DNA of 64,000 nt from Vicingaceae bacterium (GTDB taxonomy: Bacteria > Bacteroidota > Bacteroidia > Flavobacteriales_E > Vicingaceae): assembly GCA_018402765.1 (NCBI GenBank), contig JAGYIE010000003.1, forward strand, positions 310,001 to 374,000. Direction: 5' to 3'. The position numbers were made by a program, and so were the translations under genes. Positions 8,943 through 16,987 of this stretch are shown here, one piece after another (position 1 is the stretch's first letter; each line of letters begins with the position of its first letter). Under the pieces are notes generated by a model. That model was not told the origin of the DNA. It searched no databases and saw only the letters and a list, made by a program, of their open reading frames with translations.

Positions 8943-10571
8943 TCATTCTTTATCTTTAATTGTTTGTTCAATTCTCTTAGAGGTTTCTCCATCGATAGAG
9001 TGAAAGTATCGCTCGATAAATAGGTCATATTGTACTTGATTTATTTCCGAGGAGAGATTTGACAAAACACTAAAAAGTTTTTCTTTATTGTCTATTTCAA
9101 TTCCCACGCCTTCTTTAATGTATCCAACTATATCTTCTTTGAAATAGTCTAGAATAAGTAAGGGTTTGTAGTATTCAATAAATTCTGCACCTACAGTAGA
9201 GTATGCTGTAATTAGAAGGTCACACTTTTTAAACTGTTCGTCCAATGTTACCCCTCTTTCAATTTTATAATTTGTGAAGCCAATCTCTTCAGCTAAATCA
9301 CAAAAATAACTATCGTCTTTTTCGTTTGGATGTGGTCTAATTATTAAGAAAAAATCTTTTCCTAATTGATTAAATGTTGAGAAAATATCCATTAGGTAAT
9401 TATCTCTAATAATTTTGTTCGGGATCGGTTGAGATGCGAAAAGAGCTATTTTAACTGAGCTATCTAAATTTTTTGTTTTGTTGGTGATTATTTGCTTCCT
9501 TAGACTACCTACCGCTTTAATTTGATTCGGTGGGTAGCCACATTTTCTTGTTAATACTTCATTATAATATTCCCCCCATGTAAAGGTAATATCGGGCAAA
9601 AGAGGTTTCTTGTTATAATCCCCATAATCGTAGGCAAAATGATTCTTATAAATAGCTCCATGTTGAATCGCATATACTTTCACGTTGTTTAATTTTGCAG
9701 CGTATTGGATAACTTTCTGCTGTGGACTATTTTCATCACTAATAAAGAATGATTTTATTTTTCCTTTTTTGAATAGGTTATAAAAAGAAATCATTCGCAT
9801 ATATAGAATGCAAAAATATAGATGGTTAGAAAAAAATAAGTTGCAAATTTCTCTTTCGCTTTCACTTGTAAGCTCTTTTTTTAAATCAAGCTCGAGTTGT
9901 TTTGTTTTTCTGAAAAACCTAATTATTGCTAAATGAGTAGAAGGCTTAATTAACGATTTAAATAACAGTGAATCTGAATTTAAATATTCCTTCAATAATT
10001 TCTGTTTGGGTAGCTCTTTTTTTAGATCAAACAAACTTCGGATCTTTAAAATGGGATAAACCTTAGTCAATTCACCAAATAAGCCCTTTGTTGAATAGCC
10101 TTTGTATTTTTCGTCATGTATTATTATCGTACCTTTTAATTCAATATTGTTAAATACACCTAAAATAATGTATACTAATTCTTTAGAGAGCCGTTTGACT
10201 GATGTAATCTTACTTGAAGTTGTTGATTTATAGTTGTAAAAATCTCCTTCAGGATATACTTTTTTAAAATGTAACTCGGTAGCATTGCTTAACCTTCTTT
10301 CAATTAATCTAAAATTTGTTCTGAAATGCTCTAAAAACCATATATTAATACCTATCTCTTTTTCTAATTCAATAAAGTGGCGGTCAAAAGAGTTATAGAA
10401 ACTGACAACATCAGCTATGCTCTGTCTTTTAATAGACTCTTCTTTCTCTTTAGGTAACTTAAAGGCTTGAATTTTTTTATTTTTCATTTCAATTCTCGAA
10501 AAGAGAGTCTCGTTTTGAAATTTTTCCGGATTAAAGTTATTTAAATCGCCTTTTAGAAATATCTTTTTCAA
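8943..10571 (-). CDS. GT-B-like surface-carbohydrate transferase
   Basis: Up to 542 residues. The C-terminal half resembles GT-B enzymes of capsule and CDP-glycerol or polysialyl transferase type: a short QHGA motif, an RPHPNE motif, and a late segment with LLITAYSTVGAEF followed by KPLLILD, typical of the nucleotide-sugar binding half. The N-terminal 250 residues are not recognised. No signal peptide or membrane segment is seen, so it is probably cytoplasmic. It is divergent from the nonulosonic acid operon beginning at 10668, which makes it a candidate for transferring the finished sugar; that role is inferred. The start is uncertain: the longest frame opens with TTG at 10571 and the first ATG is at 10487. 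The 28 residues between look protein-like. Confidence 0.7.
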   Translation of the reverse strand: MKKIFLKGDLNNFNPEKFQNETLFSRIEMKNKKIQAFKLPKEKEESIKRQSIADVVSFYNSFDRHFIELEKEIGINIWFLEHFRTNFRLIERRLSNATELHFKKVYPEGDFYNYKSTTSSKITSVKRLSKELVYIILGVFNNIELKGTIIIHDEKYKGYSTKGLFGELTKVYPILKIRSLFDLKKELPKQKLLKEYLNSDSLLFKSLIKPSTHLAIIRFFRKTKQLELDLKKELTSESEREICNLFFSNHLYFCILYMRMISFYNLFKKGKIKSFFISDENSPQQKVIQYAAKLNNVKVYAIQHGAIYKNHFAYDYGDYNKKPLLPDITFTWGEYYNEVLTRKCGYPPNQIKAVGSLRKQIITNKTKNLDSSVKIALFASQPIPNKIIRDNYLMDIFSTFNQLGKDFFLIIRPHPNEKDDSYFCDLAEEIGFTNYKIERGVTLDEQFKKCDLLITAYSTVGAEFIEYYKPLLILDYFKEDIVGYIKEGVGIEIDNKEKLFSVLSNLSSEINQVQYDLFIERYFHSIDGETSKRIEQTIKDKE

Positions 10572-10643
10572 AAGATTGTAATTGAGAGTAATTAAAAATT
10601 CAACTTGTATTCAGGTCAATAAGGAATGTATTTATTAATTACA

Positions 10644-10651
10644 TACCTTTG
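10644..10651 (+). promoter_or_regulatory. Candidate Bacteroidota -7 element for the nonulosonic acid operon
   Basis: TACCTTTG matches the TAnnTTTG -7 consensus and ends 16 nt before the neuA ATG, giving a short leader. No TTG box sits 19 nt upstream, so support is moderate. Confidence 0.45.
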
Positions 10652-10667
10652 AATAAAGATATATAAA

Positions 10668-11357
10668 ATGAGTAAAACCATAGCTTTCATACCTGCAAGA
10701 GGAGGCAGCAAATCTATAAAATTAAAAAATATAAAGCTATTTTATGGTAAACCATTAATACAATGGAATATTAATGAATTAATAGCATTAGATCAAATTG
10801 ATGAGATCATAGTAGCAACAGACAGCCAAGAAATAGAATCGGCAATTGAACCAAATCCAAAGGTTAAAATTTATCATCGGGAAGCTGAAAATGCGCAAGA
10901 TTGTTCTTCTACTGAATCGGTAATGCTGGAATATATTAGAAATGCTAAATTGAATGATGATGATGTATTTATTTTAGTTCAAGCTACATCACCCTTCACA
11001 CATAAAAGCGATTTTGTGTCAGGCTTTACACTATTTGAAAAAGAAGATAATGATTCTGTTTTGGCAGTAGTTCCTTTTAAAAGACTTGTATGGTCAGAAG
11101 ATAAGAAACCATTAACTTTTGACTTAGATAAAAGACAAAGAAGGCAAGATTTTGATACTTATTACCTTGAAAATGGTGCTTTTTATATAAATACGGTAAA
11201 AAATATTGTAGAAAATAAGAGTAGAATTTCAGGTAGATTTGGATTCCATATTATGCCAGAATATACTGCACTAGAAATGGATGAACTAATTGATTGGGAT
11301 TTTGGAGAAATTCAAATGAAAAAACTTATAGAAAATAAAGAATTTATACCTAGTTAA
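10668..11357 (+). CDS. neuA: CMP-nonulosonic acid cytidylyltransferase (NeuA/PseF/LegF type)
   Basis: Activates a sialic acid-like nine-carbon sugar with CTP to give the CMP-sugar donor. The 229-residue protein opens with the nucleotide-binding signature IPARGGSKSIKLKN (residues 7-20), followed by the QATSPF motif of the family and a late EYTALEMDELIDWDFGE segment with the acidic metal-binding residues. The length is typical. The sequence cannot tell whether the substrate is neuraminic, legionaminic or pseudaminic acid. It is first in a run of five genes with 1-4 nt overlaps or direct abutment, and its TAA shares one base with the neuB ATG, indicating translational coupling. Confidence 0.9.
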   Translation: MSKTIAFIPARGGSKSIKLKNIKLFYGKPLIQWNINELIALDQIDEIIVATDSQEIESAIEPNPKVKIYHREAENAQDCSSTESVMLEYIRNAKLNDDDVFILVQATSPFTHKSDFVSGFTLFEKEDNDSVLAVVPFKRLVWSEDKKPLTFDLDKRQRRQDFDTYYLENGAFYINTVKNIVENKSRISGRFGFHIMPEYTALEMDELIDWDFGEIQMKKLIENKEFIPS

Positions 11358-12403
11358 TGAAATTTAATAGATCAATAAAAATACTGAACAAAGAAATTTC
11401 AAATTCTTGTCCTACTTTCATAATTGGTGAAGCAGGCGTTAATCACGGTGGTGATATGGCCATAGCAAAACAATTAATAGATGTTGCGGTAGAAGCAGGC
11501 GTAGATGCTGTAAAGTTTCAGGCCTTTCGCACTGATGAGCTGATTATTGCTGATGTTGAGAAGGCTCCATACCAAAGGTTAACAACCTCTGAACAGGAGT
11601 CTCAATCGGATATGTTAAGAAAGTTGGAATTAAAGAAAGAACAATACATTGAACTGAAAGATTATTGTGAATTAAAGGGAATTTTATTTCTTATTACACC
11701 ATTCGACGAAGTTAGCTTAAATGAACTCGAAGAAATAGGTGTATTTGCCTATAAAGTAGCTTCCACTGATACAACTAATTTACCTTTCCTTAAACGAATT
11801 GCTAAAACAGGAAAACCTATTTTTCTTTCTACAGGGATGACTTATTTAAACGAGGTAAGAGCCGCTTTAGAAGAGATTCATCCTTTTAATAAAAATGTTA
11901 TATTAATGCAGTGCACAGCCAATTACCCTATTAAGGATAATGAAGCAAACCTCAATGTTATTAATACCTTTAAAGAAGAATTTGATGTTTTGATTGGCTA
12001 TTCAGATCATTCAGTTGGTATTGGGGCTACACCCTACGCAGTCCCAATGGGGGCATGTTTGGTTGAAAAGCATTTTACTATTGATAGAAATGCTCAAGGC
12101 CCCGACCATTTAGCTTCTTTAACCCCTGATGAGTTAAAAGGATTGGTAAAGGAGATAAGAAGAATTGAGTCATATCTGGGTTCTTATATAAAATCGCCAA
12201 CAGACTCTGAGTTGCAAACGAGAAACTCCTTGCAAAAACGTCTAGTAGCGAAGAAAGAAATTAAAAAAGGCGAATTGTTTAGTGAAAGTAATTTGGTAGC
12301 TAAACGAACCGGTGGAGTTGGTATTTCACCTCTCGATTATAAAAATATAATTGGAAAGAAGGCTGAGATAGATTTTGCAATAAATTCTATTATCCAGCTA
12401 TGA
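11357..12403 (+). CDS. neuB: Nonulosonic acid synthase (NeuB family)
   Basis: Condenses phosphoenolpyruvate with a six-carbon N-acetylated sugar to form a nonulosonic acid. The 348-residue protein has the NeuB TIM-barrel signatures GEAGVNHGGD near residue 23, VKFQAF, GYSDHSVG and EKHFTIDR followed by GPDH, the last two supplying metal and PEP contacts. The C-terminal 65 residues (RLVAKKEIKKGE onward) form the SAF/antifreeze-like domain that covers the active site of the partner subunit. Length is normal. It overlaps neuA by one base and the next gene by four (ATGA). Whether it is NeuB, LegI or PseI cannot be settled by eye. Confidence 0.92.
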   Translation: MKFNRSIKILNKEISNSCPTFIIGEAGVNHGGDMAIAKQLIDVAVEAGVDAVKFQAFRTDELIIADVEKAPYQRLTTSEQESQSDMLRKLELKKEQYIELKDYCELKGILFLITPFDEVSLNELEEIGVFAYKVASTDTTNLPFLKRIAKTGKPIFLSTGMTYLNEVRAALEEIHPFNKNVILMQCTANYPIKDNEANLNVINTFKEEFDVLIGYSDHSVGIGATPYAVPMGACLVEKHFTIDRNAQGPDHLASLTPDELKGLVKEIRRIESYLGSYIKSPTDSELQTRNSLQKRLVAKKEIKKGELFSESNLVAKRTGGVGISPLDYKNIIGKKAEIDFAINSIIQL

Positions 12404-13005
12404 AGAAGGTTTCAATTATAGGGGCAGGAGGTCATACCCGAACGCTGATTAATCTTTTAACGTTAAATAGCATACCTGTAAATGCTATTTACGATGATAA
12501 TCAAATAAATAATGCAGAGCGAATTTCTGGCATACCTGTTTTACATTTAGCTTCTATATCTGAAGATGAAATAGTGTTAATCAGCAAAGGAAATGTACCT
12601 GACAAATTTTTTTATACTCAAAAGTATTCAAAACAATTAATGGAGGAGAATATAATACATCCTAAGGCATTGATAGAGACCTTTCAAATTGGGTTGTTTA
12701 ATCAAATATCTCCTTTGGTTTATATTTCCAATACCTCGATTGTAGGAAGTCATAATATAATCTATTCAGGTTCAGTTTTAGAGCATGAATCAGAAATAGG
12801 AGATTTTAATATTATTACTGTTAATGTATCAATTTGTGGAAGAGTTAAGATTGGAAATAGATGTTATCTAGGTGCTGGAAGTGTTATCTTACCAAATATT
12901 ACCATTTGTGACGATGTTATAGTTGGAGCAGGAGCAGTTGTAACTAAAAATATATCGACCAAGGGTACTTATGTTGGAACTCCCGCTAAAAATATAGAAT
13001 TATGA
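12400..13005 (+). CDS. neuD: NeuD-like sugar O/N-acyltransferase
   Basis: A 201-residue acyltransferase of the NeuD/PglD/VioB group. Residues 1-60 form the small Rossmann-like sugar-nucleotide domain (VSIIGAGGHTRTLINLL). From about residue 95 hexapeptide repeats of the left-handed beta-helix are visible, including GAGSVILPNI and VGAGAVVTKNI, ending in VGTPAKNI. In known clusters such proteins acetylate a nonulosonic acid or its 4-amino precursor. Given the aminotransferase three genes on, N-acetylation of an amino sugar is a reasonable alternative to O-acetylation. It overlaps both neighbours by 4 nt (ATGA). The symbol reflects family resemblance only. Confidence 0.75.
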   Translation: MKKVSIIGAGGHTRTLINLLTLNSIPVNAIYDDNQINNAERISGIPVLHLASISEDEIVLISKGNVPDKFFYTQKYSKQLMEENIIHPKALIETFQIGLFNQISPLVYISNTSIVGSHNIIYSGSVLEHESEIGDFNIITVNVSICGRVKIGNRCYLGAGSVILPNITICDDVIVGAGAVVTKNISTKGTYVGTPAKNIEL

Positions 13006-13859
13006 TTTATGTTTCTAGTTCTTGCATTAAGTCAGATAGTATAGAGCAATCTATACGGGCACTCGCTGCAGAAGGATTTAAGAATATTGAGTTATCAGGC
13101 GGTACAAGTTACAGAGAAGATACACTAGATTTACTACTTAGTCTTAAAAAGGAATTGGATCTTAATTATTTACTCCACAACTATTTTCCACCACCAAAGG
13201 AGCCTTTTGTTTTAAATTTGGCATCTTTAGATGATGAAGTTCACACAATGACCCTGAACCATATTAAAAAGGCTGTTGATTGGTCAGTTAAACTTGCTGC
13301 AGAGAAATTTGCGTTTCATGCCGGTTTTTTGTTGAATATTCCATTAAGTCAAATTGGAAAAAAAATAGACAAAATCGGGCTATTTGATGAATTATACGCG
13401 TACCGTCGTTTTAACGAAAGTTTAATAGAAATTCGCAATTTCGCAAAAGAAAGAATTGACTTATACATTGAAAATAATGTATTGAGTACAGATAATTTTA
13501 AATCCTTTAACTCAATTGATCCTTTCTTTTTTACTTCTGAGAAGAATATGGGTAAAGTTGAGTGGTCTAAAGATTTTAATTGTTTATTAGATGTGGCTCA
13601 TCTAAAGGTTAGTTGCCAAGCTCTGTCTTTAAATTTTCAAGAACAATTGAAGGGCTTATATAAAAAAACAGATTACATTCATATAAGTGATAATAATGGT
13701 TTAGAAGATTCAAATCAAGTGGTAACTGAAGAAAGTGATTTATATGAACAACTTAAATCCATTTGGGTTAAAAATAAAACGATTACAATAGAAGTCTATT
13801 CAGGTATGGATGATATAAAAACTACTTATAACTTACTGCATAATTTAAATACGAATTAA
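13002..13859 (+). CDS. Sugar isomerase/epimerase-like TIM-barrel protein (AP_endonuc_2 family)
   Basis: A 285-residue protein resembling the xylose isomerase-like TIM barrels. Candidate metal ligands appear in the expected order: an early IELSGG strand, HAGF near residue 106, YIENNV near 157, LDVAH near 198, HISDNNG near 225 and TIEVYSG near 263. The family includes sugar-phosphate isomerases, epimerases and inositol-pathway enzymes, so the exact reaction is unknown. It sits inside the nonulosonic acid operon, overlapping the acyltransferase by 4 nt and abutting the aminotransferase. No NeuC/LegG-type hydrolysing 2-epimerase is encoded nearby, so it could supply the hexosamine-like precursor for NeuB; this is inference. 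Confidence 0.7.
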   Translation: MIYVSSSCIKSDSIEQSIRALAAEGFKNIELSGGTSYREDTLDLLLSLKKELDLNYLLHNYFPPPKEPFVLNLASLDDEVHTMTLNHIKKAVDWSVKLAAEKFAFHAGFLLNIPLSQIGKKIDKIGLFDELYAYRRFNESLIEIRNFAKERIDLYIENNVLSTDNFKSFNSIDPFFFTSEKNMGKVEWSKDFNCLLDVAHLKVSCQALSLNFQEQLKGLYKKTDYIHISDNNGLEDSNQVVTEESDLYEQLKSIWVKNKTITIEVYSGMDDIKTTYNLLHNLNTN

Positions 13860-15260
13860 ATGGAATCAATATTTAAAGTAGGTCAAAGCCTTAAAGTCCT
13901 ATTAGGTTCAATTAATCAAAAACCATATGGTACTGCTTTTGTAGAAGATGAAAATAACAAATTAATAGGAATCGTAACTGATGGGGATTTTAGAAGAATG
14001 CTCTTAGATGGTAAGGAGCTAACTGATACTTTAGAAAAATCGGATTTAAAAACCTTTGTATCCGCGAAGGAGGGTGAAGACTTTGATCAACTGCTAAAGA
14101 AAACCAATAATAAAATACACATTATACCTATAGTTAATAGTCAAGGAGAATTGATTGATTACTTTGAGTTTAAGCATCAAACAAAATTTACTCCGGTGGC
14201 TGAACCTACTTTAGAAAATAAAGAATTAGAATATTTATTAGATGCTTTTTCATCAACATGGATATCAAGTAGAGGTAAGTATATTGATAGATTTGAAGAA
14301 GAGTTTTCTACTTATTGCGGAGTTAAGCATGGGGTAGCTACCTCTAATGGAACTGTAGCTATTCACTTGGCTCTATTAGCATTAGGCATTAAAGAAGGTG
14401 ACGAGGTAATTGTTCCTGACTTAACTTTTGCTGCCACAATAAATGCTGTCCTCTACATAAAAGCAATACCTGTTATTGTAGATATAGACCCAGATACCTG
14501 GACTATTTGCCCGAAGGAAATAGAAAAGGCCATAACGCCAAAAACGAAAGCTATCATACCTGTGCATGTGTATGGACAGCCTTGTCAAATGGATCAGATA
14601 ATGGATATCGCTCATAGGAATAATTTAAAAGTTATTGAAGACTGTGCTGAGGCGCACGGAGCAGAGTTCAATGGAAAAAGAGTGGGAAGTTTTGGTGACA
14701 TTTCTACCTTTTCATTTTTTGCAAATAAGATAATTACGACAGGAGAGGGCGGGATGTGCGTTACCAACGACTTGGCGCTAGATATGCAAATGAGAAAACT
14801 TCGTGACCATGGCATGAATAAAGAGAAAAGGTATTGGCATGATGAAATTGGTTTCAACTATCGAATGACTAACTTACAGGCTGCGATAGGCTGCGCTCAG
14901 ATTGAACAAATTGATCAAATTTTAAAAAGAAATAATCAAATAGAAGAAGATTATATTAATTTCTTGTCCGACTTAAACTTATTTGATTGGCAAAAAACAT
15001 TTGAAAATAGGAAAAAGGTTGTTTGGTTGATGTGCTGCACTACCAATAAAAGAGAAGAAGTTATGAAGGCTTTATCGTCAAATAATATCGATGTTAGACC
15101 ATTCTTTTATTGTTTGTCTGAAATGCCTATCTATAGTGAGTATACATTTTCAAACAGAAACTCAACTCGTATTTCTAAAATAGGATTGAATTTACCAACC
15201 GTTAAGAATATTGACTACACTAGGGTTAAAGAAATCTTAGGAACAATAATAAAGCATTAA
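13860..15260 (+). CDS. CBS-pair domain fused to DegT/DnrJ/EryC1-family aminotransferase
   Basis: A 466-residue fusion. Residues 1-105 form a pair of CBS motifs: the first has GIVTDGDFRRMLLDG, the second IIPIVNSQGELIDYFEF. The rest is a complete PLP-dependent sugar aminotransferase, with AEPTLENKELEYLL and STWISSRGKYI at its start, Asp261 in EDCAEAHGAE and the PLP lysine Lys290 in SFFANKIITTGEGG. Such enzymes make 4-amino sugars on nucleotide-sugar keto intermediates. In legionaminic acid clusters a CBS pair is instead attached to a nucleotidyltransferase (PtmE), so this fusion is unusual. The CBS part may bind an adenosine nucleotide and regulate the enzyme. It starts directly after the preceding stop. 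Confidence 0.88.
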   Translation: MESIFKVGQSLKVLLGSINQKPYGTAFVEDENNKLIGIVTDGDFRRMLLDGKELTDTLEKSDLKTFVSAKEGEDFDQLLKKTNNKIHIIPIVNSQGELIDYFEFKHQTKFTPVAEPTLENKELEYLLDAFSSTWISSRGKYIDRFEEEFSTYCGVKHGVATSNGTVAIHLALLALGIKEGDEVIVPDLTFAATINAVLYIKAIPVIVDIDPDTWTICPKEIEKAITPKTKAIIPVHVYGQPCQMDQIMDIAHRNNLKVIEDCAEAHGAEFNGKRVGSFGDISTFSFFANKIITTGEGGMCVTNDLALDMQMRKLRDHGMNKEKRYWHDEIGFNYRMTNLQAAIGCAQIEQIDQILKRNNQIEEDYINFLSDLNLFDWQKTFENRKKVVWLMCCTTNKREEVMKALSSNNIDVRPFFYCLSEMPIYSEYTFSNRNSTRISKIGLNLPTVKNIDYTRVKEILGTIIKH

Positions 15261-15280
15261 AATTTCATAGAAATTTAAGA

Positions 15281-16087
15281 ATGAGTGATTTTTCGCATAG
15301 AATAGTACAGAATTTAAAGAATGGTACATTAATTTCAAATGGACTTACTGCCATAAAAAATAGAATATTAAAGTATACTGTAAACAATAATCTTTTTTAT
15401 GTTTTTGATGCTAATAGAGTAAGAACCAAAAAGTATCTATGCGATATTCAACCAATTGATGAGAATCACTATTTGGCAGGTAATTATTATCTAGACAAAA
15501 GAGTAAATATTGATAAGAATTCACTTGTTTACTCTTTAGGTATTTTAAATGATATTCGCTTTGATCGCTATTTATCAAAGCAGTTTGGATGTTCCATTTT
15601 TATGTATGATCCGACTCCTCTTTCTATTGAATTTATGGGAAATCAGAAGGATGATAACTTTAAGTTTTTTCCTTATGGTGTTTGGACTGAAGAAACAACG
15701 TTGACTTTTTATGAACCTAAATATGGGGGGTCATCATCAATACATGTTGATGGGGATAAAGGACAAATGAACTCTTTTGATGCTAAATGCTTTACCATCA
15801 AAAAACTAATGGAGGATAATGAACATCAACATATAGATCTTTTTAAGGCTGATATTGAAGGGGCTGCATTGCCTATTTTAGAACAAATGATAGATCAACA
15901 CATATTTCCTACAGAAATTGTTGTGGAATTTGAACGGCCAAGGTCAGGAGAGTCAGAAATAAATGATTTCTTTTTAAGGGTAGATGCAGTTAGAAATAAA
16001 TTAAAATTGGAAAATTATAAGGAATATCAGATACCAAGGGTCCACGCAAAGTATTATTCCATAGAATTTTTATTTGTTAAAATCTAG
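15281..16087 (+). CDS. FkbM-family methyltransferase
   Basis: A 268-residue protein with the FkbM-like class I methyltransferase pattern: a SLGILNDIRFD segment at the SAM-binding loop position, an acidic strand (MYDPTP) and the characteristic DLFKADIEGAALPIL motif near residue 185. FkbM relatives O-methylate sugars or polyketides. In this setting a glycan O-methyltransferase is likely, though the substrate is unknown. It follows the aminotransferase by 20 nt on the same strand and is probably the last gene of the operon. It meets the leftward dioxygenase gene 9 nt later. Confidence 0.72.
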   Translation: MSDFSHRIVQNLKNGTLISNGLTAIKNRILKYTVNNNLFYVFDANRVRTKKYLCDIQPIDENHYLAGNYYLDKRVNIDKNSLVYSLGILNDIRFDRYLSKQFGCSIFMYDPTPLSIEFMGNQKDDNFKFFPYGVWTEETTLTFYEPKYGGSSSIHVDGDKGQMNSFDAKCFTIKKLMEDNEHQHIDLFKADIEGAALPILEQMIDQHIFPTEIVVEFERPRSGESEINDFFLRVDAVRNKLKLENYKEYQIPRVHAKYYSIEFLFVKI

Positions 16088-16096
16088 TATCTAAAA

Positions 16097-16897
16097 TTAC
16101 ATTAGCTCTTTCCACTTTTTCTTTACCGATGGAGTAAAGTGGTGTTTAGGCATGAAATAATTTGTAAGTGCATATCGGTTGCCTTCTTTTATCGGCATAC
16201 CTCTGTGTATTCCCCTTGTGTCTACCAATATCACAGTCCCTTTAGAAGCTGTAAATACTTTTTTCTCTAATTGCTTGTTTGATTTTAAAAATGCTTCAAT
16301 TTGACTCTCTTCGATTCTATTTTGATGAGCGTTAAATTTATTTACAAGAATTGAATTGTATATAGTTGATATTTTATGACTACCAAGAATATATTCAAAT
16401 GGACCATTATTCTCGTTAACATCTGTTAGGTAAACTATACTCTTGTATTGTATGCGATAAACACTATCTCTATGCCACCCTTCTCCTGAACCTAAATTGT
16501 TGTCTTTTGGTACTAGTTTAGCACCAAGTGTATGAGAGTTTATAAGTTCGCAGTTTGTGTAACTCTCTCCTATTTGCGTTAATTTAGGATCAGTATGAAA
16601 GCTCATTATATTTTTGGAATATTGATGTGATCCGTAAATTCTAGTATCAGAACTTTCTTTATCTGTCCATTTTTTGATGCTATCGTCGGTTATCATTCCG
16701 TCTATTTCAGCCATAATAGCTTTGCATTGCTCTTTCGTATAGTACTTAGGTATTACAGCGACACCATTTAATTCGAGTTCTATTAATATTTTTCTATCTT
16801 CATCAGATATATTTGTGGTTGTTTTGGAATGCAACTTATCCTTTAATGTTTCATAAGATATTAAAGAATAAGCTTTGGCTAAATCTAGGACAGACAT
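16097..16897 (-). CDS. Phytanoyl-CoA dioxygenase (PhyH) family protein
   Basis: A 266-residue Fe(II)/2-oxoglutarate-dependent oxygenase of the PhyH type. The metal triad is visible as His142-x-Asp144 in GWHRDSVYR and His231 in DTRGIHRGMP, with Arg232 next to it. The start at the ATG of MSVLDLAK is preferred over a TTG ten codons upstream. Family members hydroxylate diverse small molecules and sugars in secondary metabolism. Its place between the methyltransferase and the flippase suggests glycan tailoring, but it is on the opposite strand and could be unrelated. Confidence 0.75.
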   Translation of the reverse strand: MSVLDLAKAYSLISYETLKDKLHSKTTTNISDEDRKILIELELNGVAVIPKYYTKEQCKAIMAEIDGMITDDSIKKWTDKESSDTRIYGSHQYSKNIMSFHTDPKLTQIGESYTNCELINSHTLGAKLVPKDNNLGSGEGWHRDSVYRIQYKSIVYLTDVNENNGPFEYILGSHKISTIYNSILVNKFNAHQNRIEESQIEAFLKSNKQLEKKVFTASKGTVILVDTRGIHRGMPIKEGNRYALTNYFMPKHHFTPSVKKKWKELM

Positions 16898-16987
16898 AAT
16901 GGGAATTTTTATATTTAAAAACAACAATAAAGATTAAAATTATTCATTTTATTCTTAATTCTGTCATCAATCATTAAAATATAAGCT

